The notes under the pieces are model-generated. The model saw only the letters and a program-made list of their open reading frames with translations. It made no database searches and was not told the origin of the DNA. A DNA stretch of 64,000 nt from Ensifer adhaerens (GTDB lineage Bacteria > Pseudomonadota > Alphaproteobacteria > Rhizobiales > Rhizobiaceae), in NCBI RefSeq assembly GCF_002007205.1, contig NZ_LAZS01000004.1, positions 124,001-188,000 on the forward strand, in the 5' to 3' direction. Shown piece by piece: positions 43,846-51,182 of the stretch; positions within the stretch are counted from its first letter, which is position 1; each line of letters begins with the position of its first letter. The position numbers and the translations under genes are program-made.

Positions 43846-44763
43846 ATGTCCGGATCCGAAAACAGAACCGTCCTGCGGCTTGCCTTCTGGGGCATTCCGC
43901 TGTCTCTGGCCGTGCTGGGGCTGAAGCTTCTTGCCTGGTGGCTCACCGGCTCGGTCGCGCTTCTGTCCGATGGTCTCGAATCCACGGTCAACGTGATCGC
44001 CGCAGTTATCGCCTATGTGATGATCGGCTATGCTTCGAAACCGGCGGATGCCGGCCATCCCTTCGGTCACCACAAGGCGGAGTATTTTTCCGCCGTCATC
44101 GAGGGCGTGCTGATCGTCGTCGCCGCTCTTTTGATCGTCTGGGAGGCAGTGCCGGCCATGATGGCGCCTGTCGTGATGGAGGCACCGGCGCTCGGGCTGG
44201 CGATCAATTTTGTAGCTGGCGTCATCAATGCCATCTGGGCCTATGTGCTGATTACAGCCGGCCGCAAGCATCGCTCGCCGGCGCTGAGCGCCGATGGCCA
44301 CCATATCCTGTCGGATGTCGTCACCTCGATCGGCGTTCTGGTCGGCCTCGTGCTGGCGATTGCCACCGGCTACGCGATCCTCGACCCATTGCTTGCCGTG
44401 ATCGTTGCCTGCAACATTCTCTACCAGGGCTGGATGGTGATATCGCGCTCGATCGACGGGCTGATGGACCGGGCTGTGCCGGCCGAAGAGGAAGAGGCGA
44501 TCAAGCAGGCGATCGCCGCCAATGCCGCGGGTTCGCTCGGCGTGCACGATCTGAAAACCCGCCAGGCCGGTCCGGTCATCTTTGTGGATTTCCACATGGT
44601 CGTGCCGGAGGCGATGCCGGTCGGCGACGCGCATGACATCTGCGACCGGGTCGAGGATGCGATCCGCGTCGTGCATCCGGGCGCAAAGATCGCGATCCAT
44701 GTGGAGCCCGAAGGCGAGAAGGCGCACGGCGTGCGGGTCAAGACGACGTCAGTGCGCCACTGA
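43846..44763 (+). CDS. Cation diffusion facilitator (CDF) metal transporter
   Basis: A 305-residue inner-membrane CDF protein with about six helices and a C-terminal cytoplasmic metal-sensing domain. It would export Zn, Fe, Mn or a similar divalent ion in exchange for protons. The transport site is seen as SDGLEST in TM2 and GHHILSD in TM5; the GHPFGHHKAEYF loop and a C-terminal domain with VHDLKTRQAG, DFHMVVPEAMPVGDAHDI also fit. The ATG at 43846 has AGGGA nine bases upstream and is preferred to the ATG at 43837, which directly abuts that motif. Confidence 0.88.
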   Translation: MSGSENRTVLRLAFWGIPLSLAVLGLKLLAWWLTGSVALLSDGLESTVNVIAAVIAYVMIGYASKPADAGHPFGHHKAEYFSAVIEGVLIVVAALLIVWEAVPAMMAPVVMEAPALGLAINFVAGVINAIWAYVLITAGRKHRSPALSADGHHILSDVVTSIGVLVGLVLAIATGYAILDPLLAVIVACNILYQGWMVISRSIDGLMDRAVPAEEEEAIKQAIAANAAGSLGVHDLKTRQAGPVIFVDFHMVVPEAMPVGDAHDICDRVEDAIRVVHPGAKIAIHVEPEGEKAHGVRVKTTSVRH

Positions 44764-44909
44764 TCAATGGTCGATGGCGCTTCAACCGTGACAAGGTTTC
44801 CTTCTTGAGCCAGTTCTGATTTAAGGGCCGCAAACGGAGCGGGCCGGCGAGGGCATAAGCCACGAGCGAACGGGCCAACACGCAGATGGACTGACGGAGC
44901 AAGACGAAA

Positions 44910-45374
44910 ATGAGCAAGACCGACGTATCCGGCCTTTCGCAACTGGGCGCGAAAGTCGACCTGCCGCAGAGCCCGGAAGACGCGGTGCTGGAGCGGGTGC
45001 CGAGCGGCAACAGGGGCAAGGACTATCTGGTGCGCTTCACCGCGCCGGAATTCACTTCGCTCTGCCCGATGACGGGGCAGCCGGATTTCGCCCATATCGT
45101 CATCGACTATGTGCCGGACGAGTGGCTGGTGGAATCCAAATCGCTGAAGCTGTTCCTGCATTCCTTCCGCAACCACGGCGCCTTCCACGAGGACTGCACG
45201 ATCGAGATCGCCCAGCGTCTGGTGTCGCTGCTGTCGCCGCGCTGGCTTCGGATCGGCGCCTATTGGTATCCGCGCGGCGGCATCCCGATCGACGTCTTCT
45301 GGCAGACCGGCAAGCCGCCCGAGGGCCTGTGGCTTCCCGACCAAGGCGTGCCGACCTATCGCGGTCGCGGCTGA
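44910..45374 (+). CDS. queF: NADPH-dependent 7-cyano-7-deazaguanine reductase QueF
   Basis: A 154-residue enzyme of the short QueF class that reduces preQ0 to preQ1 in queuosine synthesis. The active-site Cys52 and Asp59 lie in [11 protein letters not shown], and [22 protein letters not shown] is the QueF NADPH/substrate motif. This matches the 150-residue T-fold family. No other queuosine gene is close, and I see no preQ1 riboswitch in the 146 bases upstream. GGAG lies about ten bases before ATG 44910. It is convergent with the CPT-like gene. Confidence 0.95.
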   Translation: MSKTDVSGLSQLGAKVDLPQSPEDAVLERVPSGNRGKDYLVRFTAPEFTSLCPMTGQPDFAHIVIDYVPDEWLVESKSLKLFLHSFRNHGAFHEDCTIEIAQRLVSLLSPRWLRIGAYWYPRGGIPIDVFWQTGKPPEGLWLPDQGVPTYRGRG

Positions 45375-45390
45375 AGCTTGAGATCGCGCG

Positions 45391-45915
45391 CTACGGCCTG
45401 AGTGACGGGCGCTTGAGCCAGGCGTCGACGATGCGCGCGGCAACCTGATCGGTCGGGTCGCGCGTGTCCACTTCGAGGTCGTATGCGCAGTAGTCATGCG
45501 TCTTGAGATGAAAGCGCGCTTCGCCGGGCGTGCGGTCTCCACGCTCGCGCTCGCGACGCTCGAGCTCTTCGACAGGCGCATGAACGCCAATCCAGAAAAT
45601 GTCCAGGTGCGCTGTCCGTTGCCTGATATCGTCGGACCAGCTTTGCTCCTCGACGATATGCTCGACGATCAGATCGTTTCCGGCTTCGGCAAAAGCCGCG
45701 ATCGAGCGATGAAATCCGTCGAAGAACCGGTTGCGTTCACCGCGCATCCCATGGTGCATGCCACGCTTGAGAACCCGAAAGCCTGCGTCGGCGATCTGAT
45801 CTGACGCGTAGTAGCAAAAGGGCTCCGGGAGGATTTCCCGGAGCGCCTTTGCCAGCGTGGATTTTCCGGCACTCGACGTGCCGTTCAGAAAAATGATGCG
45901 TCCGTGCTGTTCCAT
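45391..45915 (-). CDS. Chloramphenicol phosphotransferase-like P-loop kinase
   Basis: A 174-residue P-loop protein with RIIFLNGTSSAGKSTLAKALRE (Walker A) at its start, a lid-like segment with Arg residues, FWIGVHAPVEELERRERERGDR and a C-terminal DPTDQVAARIV. The wording is that of CPT family proteins, first known from Streptomyces chloramphenicol 3-O-phosphotransferase. Most relatives have no proven antibiotic substrate. The frame extends to a TTG at 45927, but ATG 45915 is four residues further in and fits the family start. HupE lies 22 bases downstream on the same strand. Confidence 0.78.
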   Translation of the reverse strand: MEQHGRIIFLNGTSSAGKSTLAKALREILPEPFCYYASDQIADAGFRVLKRGMHHGMRGERNRFFDGFHRSIAAFAEAGNDLIVEHIVEEQSWSDDIRQRTAHLDIFWIGVHAPVEELERRERERGDRTPGEARFHLKTHDYCAYDLEVDTRDPTDQVAARIVDAWLKRPSLRP

Positions 45916-45937
45916 CCGGTGCCGCAAGCCGCCAATC

Positions 45938-46516
45938 TCAGGCGAAGATTAGGGCTGCGCCGGCCAGAGCCGTCAGGCCGCCGAGGATGCGGGCAAGCAG
46001 GCCGCCGCCCGAGAGGCGCTGGAGCGCGATGCCAAGGCCGATGCCGGCCACGTGAAGCGCCGCGGTGGCAAGGATGAAGCCGATCGAGAAGGCAAGCGCG
46101 CCGGCGCTGCCGAGTTCACCGCCATGGGCATGGCCATGGAAGAGGGCGAAGATACCGACGATGGCCGCGGACGCTGCCGTGTCGAGACGCACGGCCATGG
46201 CGACGAGCAGACCAAGGGCTACGACCGAGGCGAGGATCGCCGGCTCGACGAAGGGCAGGCCGACACCGGCGACAGCCAGAGCAAAGCCTGCCGCCATCAT
46301 CGCGACGAAGGCCGCCGGCACGATCCACAGCGCCCGGCCGCCGATCTGCGCCGCCCAGAGGCCGACGGCGACCATGACGAGGATATGGTCAAGCCCGAAG
46401 AGCGGATGCGAGAAGCCGGCGGCAAACGAGCCGTGTTCTTCCGGGCTGAGATGGGCGAAGGCGGGTGCGGCCGAAGCGATCAACGCTGTGGCGGCGATCA
46501 GGATGCGTCTGTTCAT
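45938..46516 (-). CDS. HupE/UreJ family membrane protein (probable nickel/cobalt carrier)
   Basis: A 192-residue protein with a signal-like first segment (ILIAATALIASAAPAFA), then HLSPEEHGSFAAGFSHPLFGLDHILVMVAVGLWA, the family's His/Asp motif, about five further helices and FHGHAHGGE. HupE/UreJ proteins carry Ni or Co into the cell and usually accompany hydrogenase or urease genes, none of which is in this window. The ATG at 46516 has GGGGA five bases upstream and is preferred to the one at 46528. It ends 22 bases before the CPT-like gene begins. Confidence 0.85.
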   Translation of the reverse strand: MNRRILIAATALIASAAPAFAHLSPEEHGSFAAGFSHPLFGLDHILVMVAVGLWAAQIGGRALWIVPAAFVAMMAAGFALAVAGVGLPFVEPAILASVVALGLLVAMAVRLDTAASAAIVGIFALFHGHAHGGELGSAGALAFSIGFILATAALHVAGIGLGIALQRLSGGGLLARILGGLTALAGAALIFA

Positions 46517-46756
46517 GCGTGTCCCCATGGATCGGCGGGACCTGGGAGGCTGGCCCCGTTCTTGAGTGTTTGACGCCGACGATCTTATTGGCCTTCGTAT
46601 CCCTGTCTATACGGCATTTGGCGGTAGGTGTTTTTACCATAAGCGCATCTGCGCATTGCCGCTTTGTCGGCTCTTCGGTTTGTTGCATTGTCTTCGCGGT
46701 CGAGTCGCATTATCTGACTTTGACTGAAGACTTCATGAGACGCCGGAGAAATACGG

Positions 46757-47344
46757 ATGTACGACAACGACGACGAGGACGACAAGAAGACCGAATTGCC
46801 GCTCGGCAAGGAAACGGAGGCGAACCTTTTCAAGTCGCGTTCGATTTTCATCTACGGTTCGATCAACCAGGAACTGGCGCAGAAGGTCTGCTCGCAGCTC
46901 GTGGCGCTTGCCGCAGCCAGCGACGAAGACATCCGCATCTTCGTCAATTCGCCGGGCGGCCATGTCGAATCGGGCGACAGCATCCACGACATGATCAAGT
47001 TCGTGAAGCCGAAGGTCTGGACCATCGGCACCGGCTGGGTCGCGTCTGCCGGCGCGCTGATCTATGTCGGCGCCCCGAAGGAGCGTCGCATCTGCCTGCC
47101 GAACACCCGCTTCCTGCTTCACCAACCGTCCGGCGGCACCCGCGGCATGGCTTCGGACATCGAGATCCAGGCGCGCGAAATCATCAAGATGAACGACCGC
47201 CTGAACAAGATCTTCGCCGATGCGACCGGCCAGCCGGTGGAGAAGATCGCCAAGGACACGGACCGCGACTACTGGCTTTCGGCTGATGAAGCCAAGGCGT
47301 ACGGCCTGGTTTCGCGCATCGTCTCCTCGGCTGCGGACATCTGA
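46757..47344 (+). CDS. ClpP-type peptidase (ClpP paralogue)
   Basis: A 195-residue Clp protease proteolytic subunit. The catalytic Ser97 is in GWVASAGA (canonical ClpP has ASM at this place), His122 in LLHQPSGG and Asp171 in TDRDYW, so all three catalytic residues are present. An acidic N-terminus ([11 protein letters not shown]) replaces the usual start. The protein resembles the second ClpP found in many Rhizobiales. No Clp ATPase gene is adjacent. GGAG lies nine bases before ATG 46757 and a strong terminator follows. Partner and targets unknown. Confidence 0.88.
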   Translation: MYDNDDEDDKKTELPLGKETEANLFKSRSIFIYGSINQELAQKVCSQLVALAAASDEDIRIFVNSPGGHVESGDSIHDMIKFVKPKVWTIGTGWVASAGALIYVGAPKERRICLPNTRFLLHQPSGGTRGMASDIEIQAREIIKMNDRLNKIFADATGQPVEKIAKDTDRDYWLSADEAKAYGLVSRIVSSAADI

Positions 47345-47366
47345 GTTCGCAGGCAAGACCAAGATT

Positions 47367-47401
47367 AAAAGGGCATCGGCATCGCGCCGGTGCCCTTTTC
47401 T
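47367..47401 (+). terminator. Terminator of the clpP-like gene
   Basis: AAAAGGGCATCGGC and its complement GCCGGTGCCCTTTT form a long stem with a five-base loop, followed by CTTTTG. It lies 23 bases after the stop codon. Confidence 0.88.
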
Positions 47402-47429
47402 TTTGCAGTGACCCGGCCCGTCGAGCGGC

Positions 47430-47458
47430 TTGCTCCTCTCCGGCAAGGCGTGTATAGG
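47430..47458 (+). promoter_or_regulatory. Predicted promoter of the leuA leader
   Basis: TTGCTC (47430-47435), 17 bases, TATAGG (47453-47458). The predicted transcription start falls at about 47465-47467, on the ATG of the leader ORF, the same layout as for trpL. Confidence 0.5.
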
Positions 47459-47466
47459 CTTTGAGC

Positions 47467-47592
47467 ATGACCAAGGCTGACGCATATCGGATCGCCTCGA
47501 TCCCCGCCGGACACGATGACAATCGTGCGCCGTCGCGCGCCTTCGCATCGCTTCTTCTTCTCGGCCTTACTCGCGGTTGCCGGGTTCGCTGA
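47467..47592 (+). CDS. Candidate leuA leader peptide with Leu run
   Basis: A 41-codon ORF whose C-terminal part reads SLLLLGLTRGCRVR, with four consecutive Leu codons (CTT CTT CTT CTC) and a fifth shortly after. It stands 161 bases upstream of leuA, which makes a leucine precursor, and begins at the predicted transcription start. This suggests leucine-dependent attenuation. A long imperfect stem-loop follows directly (47591-47635), but its downstream T run is weak, so the mode of control is uncertain. Confidence 0.6.
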   Translation: MTKADAYRIASIPAGHDDNRAPSRAFASLLLLGLTRGCRVR

Positions 47593-47635
47593 GGAGCGCC
47601 CGGCGGCCGAAAAGCCACGCCGGCGGATGCTCCTC
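47591..47635 (+). promoter_or_regulatory. Stem-loop after the leuA leader ORF
   Basis: GAGGAGC at 47591-47597 pairs with GCTCCTC at 47629-47635, and inner CCGGCG / CGCCGG segments extend the stem. It starts at the leader stop codon, where a translating ribosome would decide whether it forms. The rest of the gap to leuA (47636-47753) has a second AGCCAT/ATGGC dyad and no other gene. Confidence 0.5.
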
Positions 47636-47753
47636 GACCCCATCAAGAGTTTTAGGATAAAGGCGCGTTCGACGCGGCATTAGCCATCGCAATCCGGTCC
47701 CCGATCGGCTATGGCAAGGCGGCCAGGACGCTCAGTGATGAAGAGAAGCTGCA

Positions 47754-49463
47754 ATGATCCAGAAATCGCATCCCGTTAAGATTGGCATGCCGGAAGCGGC
47801 CGTGAAGTATCAGGCCTATCCGCAGATCGCGCTCACCGACCGCACCTGGCCGTCGAAGACGATCACCAAGGCGCCGATCTGGTGCTCAGTCGACCTGCGT
47901 GACGGCAATCAGTCGCTGATCGACCCGATGGGCCACGATCGCAAGGCCCGCATGTTCCAGCTGTTGCTCGACATGGGCTTCAAGGAAATCGAGATCGGCT
48001 TCCCCTCGGCCTCGCAGACCGACTTCGACTTTGCCCGCTGGTGCATCGAGGAGGGCAATGTTGCCAAGGACGTATCCTTGCAGGTGCTGGTACAGTGCCG
48101 GCCGGAACTGATCACGCGCACCTTCGAAGCATTGGAAGGCGCCCACCAGCCGATCGTGCATTTCTACAATTCGACCAGTGAATTGCAGCGCCGCGTGGTG
48201 TTTGCGAAGGATGTGCGCGGCATCAAGCAGATCGCGACAGACGCCGCCAAGATGATCACCGACATGGCGGCCAAGGCCGGCGGCGGCTACCGCTTCGAGT
48301 ATTCGCCGGAGAGCTTCACCGGCACCGAGCTCGAAGTGGCGCTGGAGATCTGCAACGCGGTCACCGAGATCGTCAAGCCGACACCGGACAACAAGCTGAT
48401 CCTCAACCTGCCCTCGACCGTCGAGATGGCGACCCCGAACATCTATGCCGACCAGATCGAGTGGATGTGCCGCAACCTCGACAACCGCGAGAACCTGATC
48501 ATCTCGCTGCACCCGCACAACGACCGCGGCACCGGCATCGCTGCCACCGAGCTCGGCCTGATGGCCGGCGCCGACCGCGTCGAAGGTACGCTGTTCGGCA
48601 ATGGTGAGCGCACCGGCAACGTCGACGTCGTGACCTTGGCGCTGAACATGTTCACGCAAGGGGTCGACCCGCAGCTCGATTGCTCCGACATCGAGCGGAT
48701 CAAGGAAGTCTACGAATATTCCAACCAGATGGTGATCCCCGAGCGCCACCCCTACGTTGGCGAACTGGTCTACACGGCGTTCTCCGGCTCGCACCAGGAT
48801 GCGATCAACAAGGGCATGAAGGCGATCAAGACCGCCAACAAGCCGCTCTGGGAAGTGCCCTATCTGCCGATCGATCCGCGCGACGTCGGCCGCTCCTACG
48901 AGGCGATCATCCGCATTAACTCGCAGTCGGGCAAGGGCGGCATCGCCTATATCCTGCAGGAAGACTACGGCATCAACCTGCCGCGCAATCTGCAGGTCGA
49001 GTTCCGCGAGGAGATCCAGCGCATCACCGACGAGGAAGGCAAGGAGCTTCCCTCCAAGCGCATCTACGAACGTTTCATCGAGCGTTATGTCGAGCAGCCC
49101 GGCGCGCGCATCAAGTTCGTCGACCACCACACCTATCCGGTGGGCGAACACAAGGGCGTGCGCGTGGTTGCTGCCGAAATCACCGACAATGGCGAGGTCA
49201 AGCGCATCGAAGGCAAGGGCACCGGCCCGATCGACGGCTTCATCAATGCGCTGTCGATCTATCTCGGCATCGACCTCTCGGTTGCCGACTATTCCGAGCA
49301 TTCGCTGCAGCACGGCTCGAACGCGGCGGCGATCGCCTATGTCGAGATGGAGCATCCTGACGGCAAGCTGTTCGGCGCCGGCATCAATACCAACATCGTT
49401 GCCGCCTCGCTCGAAGCGATCGTTTCGGCGGCAAACCGCGTGCTCGAGATGAAGCGCGGCTGA
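47754..49463 (+). CDS. leuA: 2-isopropylmalate synthase
   Basis: A 569-residue enzyme that condenses acetyl-CoA with 2-oxoisovalerate, the first committed step of leucine synthesis. The HMGL-like TIM barrel shows WCSVDLRDGNQSL (metal-binding Asp), FGNGERTGNVD and SLHPHNDRGTG. The C-terminal regulatory domain with GKGTGPIDGFINAL is present, which normally binds leucine for feedback inhibition. The long form with a 30-residue N-terminal extension is common in rhizobia. GAAGAG lies about eight bases before the ATG. A leader ORF with a Leu run lies upstream. Confidence 0.95.
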   Translation: MIQKSHPVKIGMPEAAVKYQAYPQIALTDRTWPSKTITKAPIWCSVDLRDGNQSLIDPMGHDRKARMFQLLLDMGFKEIEIGFPSASQTDFDFARWCIEEGNVAKDVSLQVLVQCRPELITRTFEALEGAHQPIVHFYNSTSELQRRVVFAKDVRGIKQIATDAAKMITDMAAKAGGGYRFEYSPESFTGTELEVALEICNAVTEIVKPTPDNKLILNLPSTVEMATPNIYADQIEWMCRNLDNRENLIISLHPHNDRGTGIAATELGLMAGADRVEGTLFGNGERTGNVDVVTLALNMFTQGVDPQLDCSDIERIKEVYEYSNQMVIPERHPYVGELVYTAFSGSHQDAINKGMKAIKTANKPLWEVPYLPIDPRDVGRSYEAIIRINSQSGKGGIAYILQEDYGINLPRNLQVEFREEIQRITDEEGKELPSKRIYERFIERYVEQPGARIKFVDHHTYPVGEHKGVRVVAAEITDNGEVKRIEGKGTGPIDGFINALSIYLGIDLSVADYSEHSLQHGSNAAAIAYVEMEHPDGKLFGAGINTNIVAASLEAIVSAANRVLEMKRG

Positions 49464-49484
49464 TACGCTTCAGCGTGACGAAAC

Positions 49485-49519
49485 AAGGCCGCGTCGGGAA
49501 ACCCGGCGCGGCCTTTTCG
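49485..49519 (+). terminator. Terminator of leuA
   Basis: AAGGCCGCG and CGCGGCCTT form the main stem with an inner CGGG/CCCG, followed by TTTTCG. It lies 21 bases after the leuA stop codon. Confidence 0.85.
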
Positions 49520-49547
49520 TTTCAGGGGTAGGGGACTTCCGTCGGCC

Positions 49548-50375
49548 TCAGATCGTCGCGGCGACCGTCTCGGCGATGTCCTGCATGCCGACATGGGATG
49601 ACGGGCCGACGAGCACGAAGGAGGCGCCGCCTCGCTGCCAGGAGACCATGCCGAGATCGTCGCGGATGCTCTCGTCAAACTGCTCGGATTGCGGGCCCGT
49701 CGTATTCTTGAGGAAACAGATCGCGAAGATTTCGCCTTCGGCGCCGCGATAAACCAGCTGCGCCACGGGTTTGCCGTTGGCGACGAGCAGGCGGGCGCCT
49801 TCGAAGGTCAGACCCTTGCCGGAGAGTTGCGGGACCTTGAAGGGAACGCCGACGCTTGCGGCAAGCCAGGTCTCGATCTTCGAGCCTTCGGAGGCCGGGA
49901 CCTCGACCAGATGTTCCTTCTGCCGCGAATAGATACGGTGGTAGTCGGCGATGTCGTCGAGCCAGCCACGCGCCGCGGCGACTTCGGCCGGCTCCGCCAC
50001 ATTGTTCGCCGTTCCGATGATGAAGCCGGCGCCGGTGCCGAGCAGCACCAGGGCCACCGACGCAGCAAGCATGCGCGGCCAAGCCCGCGCGTGCCTGACG
50101 GTCGCTGTCGTCGTCGCGATCCGCTCGGTTTTCGGGTTGGTCCCGGGGCCCTGCTTGATTTGCCGGACCAGAGCGAGCGGCACGGGATCGTGCAGGAAAT
50201 CCTCGAACGCCGTATCGCCGAAGCTGCTGCCGGCCTTCAGTCTCTCGAACAGCGCTTTTGCGTCCTCGTCGCGGGCGAGAAGCGCGTCGAGTTCGCTTCG
50301 TTCAGCCTCGCCGATCTCGCCGTCGATATAGGCGGAGAGGCGTACTTCGAGCGCTTGACCCCTTGTCTGTTGCAA
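49548..50375 (-). CDS. Membrane anti-sigma factor
   Basis: A 275-residue protein with a cytoplasmic N-terminal domain (RLSAYIDGEIGEAERSELDALLARDEDAKALFERL, typical of anti-sigma factors but without a clear zinc His-Cys motif), one membrane helix around residues 100-122 (MLAASVALVLLGTGAGFIIG) and a periplasmic domain of about 150 residues. The gene begins three bases after the stop of an ECF sigma gene, so the pair should form a sigma/anti-sigma switch that senses an envelope signal. The periplasmic part resembles that of RsiW-like regulators in other rhizobia; its signal is unknown. Confidence 0.82.
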   Translation of the reverse strand: MQQTRGQALEVRLSAYIDGEIGEAERSELDALLARDEDAKALFERLKAGSSFGDTAFEDFLHDPVPLALVRQIKQGPGTNPKTERIATTTATVRHARAWPRMLAASVALVLLGTGAGFIIGTANNVAEPAEVAAARGWLDDIADYHRIYSRQKEHLVEVPASEGSKIETWLAASVGVPFKVPQLSGKGLTFEGARLLVANGKPVAQLVYRGAEGEIFAICFLKNTTGPQSEQFDESIRDDLGMVSWQRGGASFVLVGPSSHVGMQDIAETVAATI

Positions 50376-50378
50376 CGG

Positions 50379-50897
50379 TCAGGCCCTCCTTTCGGTATTC
50401 TCTGAGATCATGGCCGCGAGCCTCAGGCGCGCGGTCGAGAGCCTGCTCATGACGGTGCCGATCGGAATGCCGAGGATATCGGCGGTCTCGCGATAGCTAT
50501 GGCCTTCGACGTTGACCAGCAGGAACACGCTCGCGAGCCCTTCGGGCATCGACAGGATCATCTTCTGCAGCTGGTTGGCGTAGACGGCCTTTTCCGCCGA
50601 CGGCTCGATGCTGAGATCGTCATGTCCGAGCGCATCGACCGTGCCGCTGCCGGTGCGCACCTTGCGCTTGCGGATTTCGTCGACCCAGAGATTGCGCGTC
50701 ATCGCGTAGACCCAGCTTTCCAGCCGGCCCTCTCCATTCCAGAGGTGGCTGCGGGTGATCGCGCGCTCGCAGGCTTCCTGGACGAGGTCGTCGGCATCAG
50801 TGGCATTGCGCGTCAGTGTCATCGCGAAACGGCGCAATTTGGGCAGCAGGCTGACCAAGTCGCGTCTGAAGTCCTTCGTTTCTGCCGCTGGACGCAT
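50379..50897 (-). CDS. ECF-family RNA polymerase sigma factor
   Basis: A 172-residue ECF sigma factor. Region 2 is seen as LPKLRRFAMTLTRNATDADDLVQEACERA (about residues 19-47) and SWVYAMTRNLWVDEIRKRK; region 4 as FLLVNVEGHSYRETADILGIPIGTVMSRLSTARLRL near the end. The ATG at 50930 lacks a ribosome-binding site, whereas ATG 50897 has GGAAGAG just upstream and is preferred. The next gene, a membrane anti-sigma factor, is three bases downstream. I could not identify a clear autoregulated ECF promoter in the 285 bases upstream (50898-51182), which holds no gene. Confidence 0.88.
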   Translation of the reverse strand: MRPAAETKDFRRDLVSLLPKLRRFAMTLTRNATDADDLVQEACERAITRSHLWNGEGRLESWVYAMTRNLWVDEIRKRKVRTGSGTVDALGHDDLSIEPSAEKAVYANQLQKMILSMPEGLASVFLLVNVEGHSYRETADILGIPIGTVMSRLSTARLRLAAMISENTERRA

Positions 50898-51182
50898 TTC
50901 TCTTCCAATGAAACGTGCCGGATCATGCATTTATTCGCCGTGCGGGGCACGAGCGGATGATATGAAACATTTGCTCCTTAGTCTGCAAGGGAAGTCCCGG
51001 AACGGGAAGCAAATTCTGCTGCTTCATGGCGCCTTTTCCCAAAAAGCTTTCGCTTGCCGGAGGCCGTTAATCGCGGGCCTCGTTACCGTTAACTGCGCCT
51101 GTGTCCGGAGATCGCGCCAAAGTTCGGCCCGAATCTGGTCGGACCTCATGCACAACTGCAGGTCGATGTCGGGGACACGCCA

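Noticed and set aside
44764-44909. A preQ1 riboswitch upstream of queF
   Set aside because: I could not find the expected short pseudoknot with its A-rich tail near the ribosome-binding site.
47516-47685. A second leader frame upstream of leuA (MTIVRRRAPSHRFFF) with three Phe codons
   Set aside because: It overlaps the Leu-run frame in another phase. The Leu frame starts at the predicted transcription start and fits the product of the downstream gene, so the Phe run is taken as coincidence.
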